This document shows, in pieces, positions 29,273 to 36,951 of a stretch of DNA of 40,949 nt. Source of the stretch: a bacterium (GTDB lineage: Archaea; Thermoplasmatota; Thermoplasmata; Lutacidiplasmatales; UBA184). The stretch's first letter is position 1; every line of letters starts with the position of its first letter. The translations under genes and the position numbers were made by a program. Location of the stretch: the NCBI GenBank assembly GCA_027309555.1, contig DAIDCO010000013.1:1-40949 (forward strand). Direction: 5' to 3'. Under the pieces are notes generated by a model. It was not told where the DNA came from. It saw nothing but the letters and a program-made list of their open reading frames with translations, and ran no database searches.

Positions 29273-30141
29273 GGGGCGCTCCCGGCCCGCGGTTCGGGAC
29301 GGAATCCGTAGACCTTTTCCACGGAGTCCATGAACGGGATCCAGAGGAGCTCCCCGTCCGCGGGAGAGCCCTGGGCGATCGCGGCGGCCCGCCGGGGAAC
29401 GGTCGCCAGGTCGAGGACCGCTCCCGGCCGTTTCCGGTCGTCGAGGAAATCGGTCTCGAGGAACCAGGGCGCCGGGTCGTGGAGGACCTCGCGAACGAGC
29501 TCCCGTCGGGCGAGGTAGGAGGGCGTCACCGGACTCCGGTCGGCCGGCGCGAAGCGCGCCCGGGCATAATGCTTCACCACGCGACCGGCCCGAACCCCGG
29601 CCTCGGCGCCCCGAGATGCGAGCTCGCGAACTCCGGCGGTGTCGAGGTCATCGCTGTGGACGATGGCGGGGCAGTTCGACTCGCGCGCGACCACGAGGGC
29701 GTGCCGGAACGCGGTCTCGATCGCCGAGCCGATCTCGGGCGAAACGGGAAAGTGCGGACGTCCGACTTCGCCCAGCGCCACCGCGCGTCGCTCTCGCACC
29801 CAGCGGCCGGCGAGGTCGAGCGCGGCAAGGTGCAGCTCCAGCGCCGCTGCCACTCCGAGTTCGGGGGCGACGCGGACGAGGTCGATTGGGTACGGCGCGA
29901 CGACCGAGTAGACGACCACGTCGGCCTCGGCCGTCACTCGACGGGCGAGCGCTTCGGTGGTCTCGAACTGCGCCCGGTAGTCGTCGACCGACCGCGGGAC
30001 GCGCGCCGCGTAGTTCTGCGTCGCGAGGAACAAATGAGTACCGCCGGCGGCGCGGAAGCGCTTCGCCGCCGTGACCCCCTCCCCGGCCGGGGATAGGTGA
30101 CAGTGGTGGTCGACAACCGGCAATCCCGGGGGAAGCGTCAC
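29269..30141 (-). CDS. TatD-related metal-dependent hydrolase
   Basis: 290 aa from GTG 30141: 'VTLPPGLPVVDHHCHLSPAGEG...', 'ALGEVGRPHFPVSPE', 'IVHSDD', 'FLETDFLDD'. ORF extension to 30957 is antisense to tbp and rejected. Confidence 0.9.
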   Translation of the reverse strand: MTLPPGLPVVDHHCHLSPAGEGVTAAKRFRAAGGTHLFLATQNYAARVPRSVDDYRAQFETTEALARRVTAEADVVVYSVVAPYPIDLVRVAPELGVAAALELHLAALDLAGRWVRERRAVALGEVGRPHFPVSPEIGSAIETAFRHALVVARESNCPAIVHSDDLDTAGVRELASRGAEAGVRAGRVVKHYARARFAPADRSPVTPSYLARRELVREVLHDPAPWFLETDFLDDRKRPGAVLDLATVPRRAAAIAQGSPADGELLWIPFMDSVEKVYGFRPEPRAGSAP

Positions 30142-30161
30142 GCCCCGTGTCCGGAGACGGA

Positions 30162-30710
30162 TCAGCGGAGGAGGCCCGCGCCCTGGAGCTCCTTCGTGAT
30201 CTTCTTCACGGCGACCTCGACGTCGGACGGCTTGCGCGCGCCCGTGCAGACCAGCTTCCCGCTGCCGAACAAAAGGACGACCACGCGCGGCTCCTCGATG
30301 CGGCAGACGAGGCCGGGGAACTGCTCGGGTTCGTACTCGACACGGTCGAGGCCGAGGGTGACCGCGATCGCGTTGAGGTTGATCTCGCTCTCGAGGTCGG
30401 AGCTCGCGACGATGTTCTGCACCTCGATCTTCGGGTGCATGTTGATCTTCTGGCCGCCCTTCTTGATCTGGGCCGCGACGGTGCGAATCGACTCCTCGAC
30501 CTCGTGCATGCTCTTTGCGCCGGTGCACACGACCTTTCCCGAACGGAAGAGGAGGATCGCGGTCTTCGGCTGCTTCAATCGGTAGATGAGGCCGGGGAAC
30601 TGCTCGGGCTCGTACTCCGCGCCGTCGAGGCCGAGGGCGATCGACTGCAGGTCGAGCACATCGCCCAGGGACGTCGAGGCCACGACGTTCTCGATTCGGA
30701 TCTTGACCAA
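30162..30710 (-). CDS. tbp: TATA-box-binding protein
   Basis: 182 aa, two direct repeats: 'IENVVASTSLGDVLDLQSIALGLDGAEYEPEQFPGLIYRLKQPKTAILLFRSGKVVCTGAKS' and 'VQNIVASSDLESEINLNAIAVTLGLDRVEYEPEQFPGLVCRIEEPRVVVLLFGSGKLVCTGARK'. Confidence 0.98.
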   Translation of the reverse strand: MVKIRIENVVASTSLGDVLDLQSIALGLDGAEYEPEQFPGLIYRLKQPKTAILLFRSGKVVCTGAKSMHEVEESIRTVAAQIKKGGQKINMHPKIEVQNIVASSDLESEINLNAIAVTLGLDRVEYEPEQFPGLVCRIEEPRVVVLLFGSGKLVCTGARKPSDVEVAVKKITKELQGAGLLR

Positions 30711-30731
30711 GGAAATCCCTCGGCGCGGGAG

Positions 30732-30751
30732 TATTTAAGGAGGTATTTAAA
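30732..30751 (-). promoter_or_regulatory. Two tandem TATA boxes upstream of tbp
   Basis: Plus-strand gTATTTAAggaggTATTTAAAtgg. Nearest TATA centre about 25 bp upstream of the TTG start at 30710; the second about 12 bp further. Confidence 0.75.
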
Positions 30752-30842
30752 TGGTTGGTCTTCGCCGGCCACCGTTCGGAGCGGGACCGGAGGGCGGGCG
30801 CGTCAAACGCTCGTGGCCAGGGGGAGTCGGGACCACCGACTC

Positions 30843-31493
30843 CTACGTGGGGGAAGACCCGGGGCGGCCGAACGGCGGTGGCCCGCCGGGCCCCGCGAGG
30901 ACCTCCTCGGCCGGGAATCCAAAGAAGTCCCGCAGTACGCGCCGGGTGAATCCCCACAGAACCTCGCCGTGAGCGACCGTGGCGTGCACCTCGCGGGGGC
31001 CGAGGTGGGTCTCCCGGACTACCCGTCGGGTCTCCGCGAGCGCGGACCGGGGGAGCCAGAACACGTGGGCCACTTCCCCCGGGCTTCTCGGGGCGGGCGG
31101 TGCGGCGACCGGTCCGAGCGCCGCGGCGAACACGCCGACCGTGAGGCCGAAGCGCGGGGCCGGGCGGAGCGCGACGAAGCAGGGGGGCCCCACGAGATCC
31201 GCGAGCCCGAGCCCCACCTCTTCTTCAAGCTCGCGGAGCGCGGTGGTCGCAAGCGAGCCGTCCCCGTCCGAGACGTGCCCACCCGGTAGGGCGACCTGGC
31301 CCGAGGCGGGGTCCTCCGGGTTCGAGGCCCGAACGATCAGCAGCGTCTCGACCTCCGCTCGTCCTTCCCGAAGGACGAGGGTCACGGCCGCGCCGGCCGC
31401 GGAGACCGGCGGGGTAAGGACGGGAAACCGAGCGACGAGATCCATAAGGGCGAGGGGCGCCGCGCCGAGGGGGGCCGCCCGAGGGGCCGACAC
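30843..31493 (-). CDS. NUDIX hydrolase (CoA pyrophosphatase-like)
   Basis: Nudix box 'GGHVSDGDGSLATTALRELEEEVGL' and upstream 'ASNPEDPASGQVALPGG'. Start may be 31493 or MDLVARF at 31445. Confidence 0.9.
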   Translation of the reverse strand: MSAPRAAPLGAAPLALMDLVARFPVLTPPVSAAGAAVTLVLREGRAEVETLLIVRASNPEDPASGQVALPGGHVSDGDGSLATTALRELEEEVGLGLADLVGPPCFVALRPAPRFGLTVGVFAAALGPVAAPPAPRSPGEVAHVFWLPRSALAETRRVVRETHLGPREVHATVAHGEVLWGFTRRVLRDFFGFPAEEVLAGPGGPPPFGRPGSSPT

Positions 31494-31496
31494 GGA

Positions 31497-31670
31497 TCAC
31501 CCTTGCCAGTCGTAGACGACCTTTTTCCGGACGGTGGTTTCGTCTGTGGGGTGTTCGGACCCGGCCCCCATGAGGCGCTCGAGGGCGGCGAGGCGACCGC
31601 GCAGTGCCTTGAGCTCGCGGTCGAGCTCGTCGATCCGCTGGCGAAGTTCGGAGGACCCCGGATCGACCAT
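31497..31670 (-). CDS. Small coiled-coil protein
   Basis: 57 aa 'MVDPGSSELRQRIDELDRELKALRGRLAALERLMGAG...'. Start set by TATA-like TTTATCAT at 31694-31701; the longer 64-aa ORF starts at 31691, too close to that box. Confidence 0.65.
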   Translation of the reverse strand: MVDPGSSELRQRIDELDRELKALRGRLAALERLMGAGSEHPTDETTVRKKVVYDWQG

Positions 31671-31706
31671 CGCTTCCTCGATGGAATGCACAGATGATAA
31701 ACTAAC

Positions 31707-32546
31707 TCAAGCCCGAGAATCGGGGCCCGCGGGGGACGGTGAGCTCGGGGCCCCTGTTTCGACCCGTCGAATCCAGGCGCCGATCGCGTCGACCGTTTCC
31801 CGAGGTCGTTCGACCGGGATCATGTGGCCGGTCTCGGCGAGGATGCGTATCTGGGCGCCCGGGATCGACTGCCGGAGGATCCTCCCGTGGGAGGCATCCA
31901 CCACGGCATCGTCCATCGCCTGGATAATGAGGGTCGGGACCTTGAGGCCGGCGATGCGCGGGCGCTCGTCGAACTCCTTCATCGTCCGAGCCCAGCGAGT
32001 CGCCGGGCCGAACTCCTGGTGCTTCACCTGCTCGCGCAGCGTGTCGGCGAAGTCCATGTGGGCCTCGATCCAATCCGGGTAGTACAGGTCCTTGAGGAGG
32101 CGCAGGGCGAACGGGTCCGGCCCCTCCTTCGCGTAGACCTCCGCCCACCGGTCCGCGACCGCTCGCGTATGGGAATCGGTGTAGGCGGACCCGCTGATCA
32201 GCACGAGACTGCGCGCGGCGTCCGGGTGGTCGAGGGCGATGCGAAGGGCGAGGAGGGCCCCGCCGCTCAGTCCCACGAGGTGAACCGGACCGGTCGCACG
32301 TTCCTTCAGGAGCCGGCCGAGGTCTCCCTCGAACTCGAGGAACGAGTAGCGGGAGTCGGTGGGCGCCGGACTGCGGCCGTGGCCCCGGAGGTCGGGCGCG
32401 AGGACGCGGGACTGCTTCGCGAGGCTCGGCAGGACCGCATTCCAGACGGTGTGGTTGCCTCCCACCCCGTGGAGCAGCAGGATCGTCGGACCGGTCCCCT
32501 CGTCGCGGCAGTAGAGGTCGACCGGCGCAGTCGCTTCTTCGGCCAT
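31707..32546 (-). CDS. Alpha/beta hydrolase
   Basis: 279 aa: 'PTILLLHGVGGNHTVWNAVLPSLAKQSRVLAPDLRGHGRS', nucleophile elbow 'VHLVGLSGGALLAL', 'ETGHMIPVERP'. Confidence 0.95.
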   Translation of the reverse strand: MAEEATAPVDLYCRDEGTGPTILLLHGVGGNHTVWNAVLPSLAKQSRVLAPDLRGHGRSPAPTDSRYSFLEFEGDLGRLLKERATGPVHLVGLSGGALLALRIALDHPDAARSLVLISGSAYTDSHTRAVADRWAEVYAKEGPDPFALRLLKDLYYPDWIEAHMDFADTLREQVKHQEFGPATRWARTMKEFDERPRIAGLKVPTLIIQAMDDAVVDASHGRILRQSIPGAQIRILAETGHMIPVERPRETVDAIGAWIRRVETGAPSSPSPAGPDSRA

Positions 32547-32569
32547 CGTGCGAACGACCGCGACGCGGT

Positions 32570-32611
32570 ATTTACCTCCGCGCCGCCCGGGCGCGGCGCA
32601 CCCCTAAAATA
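32570..32611. promoter_or_regulatory. Divergent promoter pair between the alpha/beta hydrolase and the ThiI-like gene
   Basis: Minus-strand GTAAATA (32570-32576) centred about 27 bp upstream of ATG 32546; plus-strand TAAAATA (32605-32611) centred about 29 bp upstream of ATG 32637. Confidence 0.6.
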
Positions 32612-32636
32612 GCGGAGGGGGACGTAGAGGGCGACC

Positions 32637-33263
32637 ATGGTGCGCGGCGTGATGCTCATGAGTGGCGGGATCGACTCGCCGGTCGCGCTCAACCTCGTGC
32701 TACGCCAGGGCCACGAGATGGTCGCGGTCCACATGGACAACCGCCCGTTCACGGACGATACCCCGCTCGAGAAGGTCGTGGACCACCTCGCGCTCCTGCG
32801 GGCCCGGTACTCGCAGCCGATCCCGCTCTACCTCGTCCCCCACGGGTCGACCCAGGTGACCCTGATGCGGAACACCGACCGCCACGTCGGGTGCGTACTC
32901 TGCCGCCGATTCATGTGGCGCTCCGCCGAGCGGATCGCGGAACGGGAGAACGCGACGTTCCTCGTGACCGGCGAGGCACTCGGCCAGGTCGCTTCCCAGA
33001 CGCTGTCCAATATGCGCAGTGCGACCTCCTCGGTCCGCTTGCCGATCGTTCGCCCGCTGATCGGGCTCGATAAGCAGGAGATCGAGCAGGCCGCGAAAGC
33101 CCTCGGTACTTACGGGATCTCGACCCGCCCGGGGGTCTGCTGCCAAGCCGTACCGGACAAGCCCGCGACGCGCTCGAACCTCGTCCAGATTCTGCGCGAA
33201 GAAGAGCGGGTCGACGTCGAGTCAATCTTGGACGAATGCGTACGCAAGTCAGTCCTGCTCTAG
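32637..33263 (+). CDS. ThiI-like PP-loop tRNA sulfurtransferase domain protein, no THUMP domain
   Basis: 208 aa: 'VMLMSGGIDSPVALNLVLRQGHEMVAVHMDNRPF', 'GCVLCRRFMWRSAERIAERENATFLVTGEALGQVASQTLSNM', 'RPGVCCQAVPDKPATRS'. Confidence 0.92.
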   Translation: MVRGVMLMSGGIDSPVALNLVLRQGHEMVAVHMDNRPFTDDTPLEKVVDHLALLRARYSQPIPLYLVPHGSTQVTLMRNTDRHVGCVLCRRFMWRSAERIAERENATFLVTGEALGQVASQTLSNMRSATSSVRLPIVRPLIGLDKQEIEQAAKALGTYGISTRPGVCCQAVPDKPATRSNLVQILREEERVDVESILDECVRKSVLL

Positions 33264-33394
33264 TTCCTCGGACGCGGTTGGGCCAAACGCGGGCCCGGCC
33301 GACTCGCGGAATCCTGGCCTTGATCGGCTGAGTAAGCAGGGCCCTCGGCCGTGCATGCCGGGAGCCCCGCTGTTCGGGCTCATCGGCTCTTGGT

Positions 33395-34474
33395 CTAGTG
33401 GGCCGTAACTGACAGACGTTGTATTTTGCGGACCTTCCGCAGGATCGTCTCAGCGTCCTTGGTCCACACGAACGGTTGGGCTCGCTCGTTGCTGACTTCC
33501 GCATACTCCTCGATCGCACGCTTCAACGAGGCCACATTGCGGAAGCTCCCTCGAAGGAGCGCCTTTCGGGTGAGCTTCGAGAACCACCCCTCCACCGCGT
33601 TCAGCCAGGACGATCCGGTCGGTACCTGATGGAGTTGGAACCGCGCGTGCCGGCGGAGCCATCGCTCGACCTCCTCGGTCAGATGGGAGCTCGCGTTGTC
33701 CATGATCACATGCACGGCGAGATCGCGGGGGGTGAGGTCATCGAGCCGCTGGAGGAAGGAGAGGAACTCCTGGTGCCGATGCCGATGGTGGAATTCGGTC
33801 ACTACCGTCCCATCGAGGATGTTGAGCGCCGCGAACAGGTCGATCGTCCCGTGGCGTGCGTAGTCGTGGGGACGACCCTCCGGGAAGTTGGGACCTAGGG
33901 GTAACACCGCTTGAGTGCGCTCCAGTGCCTGGACCTGAGGTTTCTCGTCGACCGAGAAGACGATCGCCCTCTCGGGAGGATTGCGGTAAAGCCCCACCAC
34001 GTCGACCAGTTTCTCCTCGAAGCGAGGGTCGGTGCTGAGCTTGAATGACTGCACGCGGTGGGGTTGGAGATGGTGGTCCACCCAGACCCGGTGGACGGTC
34101 ATGTGGCTCACGCCGAGCTCTGCGGCGAGCGTGCGGGTTGACCAGTGGGTCTCTCCCCGCGGCTTCGAGTGGAGGGTGCGGTCCACGATGCGCTGGACGA
34201 TCTCGGGCGAGAGTTCGGGTCGTCGACCCGGTCGAGGAGCATCCCGTCGGATTCCGGGAATACGGAGGAGGGCGAAGCGAGAGCGCCACCGTCCCACCGT
34301 GATAGGGTTGGTGCGCAGGTCCTCGGTAATCTGCCGGTTGGACTGACCGTCGGCGGCGCGCAGGACGATCTGGGAGCGGAGGACCAGGCGTTGAGGGACC
34401 GATCGGCCGCGAGACCAGTGCTCGAGTTCTCGGCGTTCTTCGGGGGTCAGGGTGATCGACGGCGCCCGACGCAT
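33395..34474 (-). CDS. IS630 family transposase
   Basis: 359 aa: HTH 'ERRELEHWSRGRSVPQRLVLRSQIVLRAADGQSNRQITEDL', DDE context 'IVFSVDEKPQVQALERTQ', 'LAVHVIMDNASSHLTEEV', 'TGSSWLNAVEGWFSKLTRKALLRGSFRN'. Confidence 0.97.
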   Translation of the reverse strand: MRRAPSITLTPEERRELEHWSRGRSVPQRLVLRSQIVLRAADGQSNRQITEDLRTNPITVGRWRSRFALLRIPGIRRDAPRPGRRPELSPEIVQRIVDRTLHSKPRGETHWSTRTLAAELGVSHMTVHRVWVDHHLQPHRVQSFKLSTDPRFEEKLVDVVGLYRNPPERAIVFSVDEKPQVQALERTQAVLPLGPNFPEGRPHDYARHGTIDLFAALNILDGTVVTEFHHRHRHQEFLSFLQRLDDLTPRDLAVHVIMDNASSHLTEEVERWLRRHARFQLHQVPTGSSWLNAVEGWFSKLTRKALLRGSFRNVASLKRAIEEYAEVSNERAQPFVWTKDAETILRKVRKIQRLSVTAH

Positions 34475-34530
34475 GAAGGGCGTAACGCAAGCGGGTACAA
34501 TAATGTACTCATTTCAGTTACGGCCCACTA
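33396..34530 (-). mobile_element. Complete IS630-family insertion sequence
   Basis: Perfect inverted repeats CTAGTGGGCCGTAACTGA (33395-33412) / TCAGTTACGGCCCACTAG (34514-34531), flanking TA duplication, one full-length transposase. Confidence 0.93.
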
Positions 34531-34578
34531 GCCTTGCCGGGTCGTGCGCTCGGGCATCCTCCCCGCGCATCACCTGGC

Positions 34579-34866
34579 TCAGAGGGCAGAACCGCACTTG
34601 GAACAGCGAGTCGCCCCGAGCATATTGGTCGCACCGCAACTCTTGCAAGTGGACGGGGTCGGAGTCGCCGATTGGCTGAACACGGGAGCCGACGGCGCCC
34701 GGGTGCGCTCCTTGGTGTAAGACAACACGCCCCAAGCGATAAGCAGTAGTGCCACTAGGAGGAATGGCAGTCCTAGCACGAGTCCGATTCCAAATGGTAT
34801 CGCGAAGAGTCCCAACGCGAAGATCAGCAGTATGCCGCCGCCCACGATGCGTCGTATTCCACCCAT
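34579..34866 (-). CDS. Small two-TM protein with C-terminal zinc ribbon
   Basis: 95 aa: hydrophobic N-terminal half and 'CKSCGATNMLGATRCSKCGSAL'. Confidence 0.82.
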   Translation of the reverse strand: MGGIRRIVGGGILLIFALGLFAIPFGIGLVLGLPFLLVALLLIAWGVLSYTKERTRAPSAPVFSQSATPTPSTCKSCGATNMLGATRCSKCGSAL

Positions 34867-34880
34867 GTTTCTTTTCTCCT

Positions 34881-36023
34881 TCAGGATAGAGGCTCCTTAC
34901 AGTAGGGACAAAATTTCGGAGTTTTAGGTAAGGCCAAATCCTTTCCACAGTACGGACACGCAGCATAACGGCCGGGAGCGGCTGAGGCGGACGGAGCACT
35001 CGACGAAGCCGCTCCTCGAGGCGGAGGGTCGGGAGCCGAGGTCGGGGCGTTCGGTCCTGCCGTCGGCTTGAGCGGAGTACCGCACTTTGGGCAGAACGCC
35101 GAATCGGTGGATGCATGCGCCCCGCACTTCGCGCACTGGACGACCACCTGTGGACCGGAGGCCGAAGGGGTCAGCACGGATTGCATTGTCCCCGCCATCG
35201 CACCGAGGGGCAGAACCGAGATCATCTGTCCTCCCATCGTCCCGCCGCCCTGTGGATTCTGGGCGAACGTCTCCATGATCCGGATCTGCTCCGCCTTCAG
35301 GAAGGCATCCGAGCTTTTTCCCGTGAATCCCAGCACACGGTTGAGCTGGGCCTTTGAGTCATCGTCCGTGTCCACTGACTCAATCTTCAGGTCAAGCAAC
35401 TCGAGTCCCCGTTGAGTGAACGCCTCAGCCGTGTTCACTTTGGCCTGAGTGGACACCCCTTCGAGCTTGCCGTAGACCTCGGTGAAGAAGTACTTCGCGA
35501 AGTTCTGGGTCAGCCGTTCGACGAGGAACATCCGGATATACGAGTTCACGGAGTCGGAAGTGAAGCTGGATAGACCACCCACGAGCTGCTGGAGAAAGAC
35601 GGGAGGATCCGCCACCCGGAATTGATAACCGCCGTTAGCCATCATCGGAATGAAGATGGTATCAAACTGGGGATCGGCCCGAACGTTCAACCGGAGCCCC
35701 CAACGGCTGGGGAACATCTTTTGCTGCACGAAGAAGAGCGTCGCTTTGAACGGGGTATCCCGCTGACCCGCGGCGTCCCGGAAGCCGCCGAACAGATTGT
35801 ATATCGAAGTGAGCACCCTCAGGTTCTGGGTCGTGAGGACATGGCGGCCCGGACCGAAGACGTCCATCAACTTGCCGTCCCGCATGAACGCGGCGGCTTC
35901 GTACTCGTGAACGATTAGTTGGCTCCCCAGGGCGAAGTTCTCGTTGGGCCAGCGAAAGACAATGTCGTCTGCCCCTGGGGTCTGCCACTCGATGACTTGC
36001 TTTTGCATAGGTCCGCTGCTCAT
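34881..36023 (-). CDS. SPFH-domain YdjI-like ('virion core protein') with two C-terminal zinc ribbons
   Basis: 380 aa: 'VIEWQTPGADDIVFRWPNENFALGSQLIVHEYEAAAFMRDGKLMDVFGPGRHVLTTQNLRVL...', then 'CAKCGAHASTDSAFCPKCGTPL' and 'CPYCGKDLALPKTPKFCPYCKEPL'. Confidence 0.9.
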   Translation of the reverse strand: MSSGPMQKQVIEWQTPGADDIVFRWPNENFALGSQLIVHEYEAAAFMRDGKLMDVFGPGRHVLTTQNLRVLTSIYNLFGGFRDAAGQRDTPFKATLFFVQQKMFPSRWGLRLNVRADPQFDTIFIPMMANGGYQFRVADPPVFLQQLVGGLSSFTSDSVNSYIRMFLVERLTQNFAKYFFTEVYGKLEGVSTQAKVNTAEAFTQRGLELLDLKIESVDTDDDSKAQLNRVLGFTGKSSDAFLKAEQIRIMETFAQNPQGGGTMGGQMISVLPLGAMAGTMQSVLTPSASGPQVVVQCAKCGAHASTDSAFCPKCGTPLKPTAGPNAPTSAPDPPPRGAASSSAPSASAAPGRYAACPYCGKDLALPKTPKFCPYCKEPLS

Positions 36024-36565
36024 GGTCTACCCTCTGACTTGCCGAGTTCTTCGATCCCGATCATCACCTGTTTGCGTGCGATGAACGTTCGGTCGAGCGC
36101 CTCCAGGTCGGACCGGACGGTCTCGAGAAGCTTGGCGGAGGTCTCCGCGCGGAAGGCTCCGATGTCGGATCCGATCCTCCGGGCGCCGTCGAGCAGCGAA
36201 TCATCGAACTCGATCGCTCGGTCGAGCTGTGCGTCCAGGATCTTCGCCCCATCCCACCGGCCCGAGTACCCTCGAGATGCATGAGCGATCGCTTGCTGCA
36301 GTCTGTCCAAGATACGGACGGCGGAGTCGACCTCTGATGCCAGCACGTCGTTGCCACCGTTTACAAGGGACTTGTACGCGTCCTTGAGCGCTCCGAGGGC
36401 TTTGCGGAGCTCTAGTGCGACTGCATCACGGACCAATTGATCCGTGTCGCGGATGAGGTCGCGGCCCCGGTACCCCCGATATCCGGGTATCATCAGGAGA
36501 ACCCTCTCCCAGGCACTTCGACTCTGTTTCACTCGGTCGTAGGCGTGTCCGCCGCTACTAGCCAT
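36020..36565 (-). CDS. Helical/coiled-coil protein of the SPFH cassette
   Basis: 181 aa from MASSGGHAYDRVKQS (ATG 36565), long predicted helices; 4-bp overlap with the SPFH gene. Confidence 0.78.
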   Translation of the reverse strand: MASSGGHAYDRVKQSRSAWERVLLMIPGYRGYRGRDLIRDTDQLVRDAVALELRKALGALKDAYKSLVNGGNDVLASEVDSAVRILDRLQQAIAHASRGYSGRWDGAKILDAQLDRAIEFDDSLLDGARRIGSDIGAFRAETSAKLLETVRSDLEALDRTFIARKQVMIGIEELGKSEGRP

Positions 36566-36947
36566 GGTTTCTTGCCCTCCCGCTCTGAGCCCCAAAAAAC
36601 ACGACGATGACGGTCACGGCAATCCACACGTAAAGGAGGTAGAACCCGAGACCAGAGACATAGGTGGCCACTAGGAGCAACGCCCCAGTGACGAGCAGAA
36701 TAGTTCCCCAGCCTGCAGTAAAGACCGAGGAAGGCGCACCGAAGAACGGCTGTGCGCGCCCCGATGCCGGCTCCGTTGGGGATAGAGGTCGCTGGGAAGC
36801 CGTGGCAAGGAGGTAAACTCCCGCCGCCCCGATGAACATGGGCACCATCGCATACCAGTGAGAAGGGTCGAGTATTGCAATGACGAAACCGAACGCAGCG
36901 ATGACAATTGCCGCGATGAGTCCCGGGGACCAGAGAGAATCGGTCAT
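36558..36947 (-). CDS. Four-TM membrane protein of the SPFH cassette
   Basis: 129 aa with four hydrophobic segments; 8-bp overlap with 36020..36565. Confidence 0.8.
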   Translation of the reverse strand: MTDSLWSPGLIAAIVIAAFGFVIAILDPSHWYAMVPMFIGAAGVYLLATASQRPLSPTEPASGRAQPFFGAPSSVFTAGWGTILLVTGALLLVATYVSGLGFYLLYVWIAVTVIVVFFGAQSGRARNHG

Positions 36948-36951
36948 GGTA

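Noticed and set aside
29269-30957. 562-aa ORF
   Set aside because: N-terminal half is antisense-frame sequence over tbp; the TatD-like protein starts at GTG 30141.
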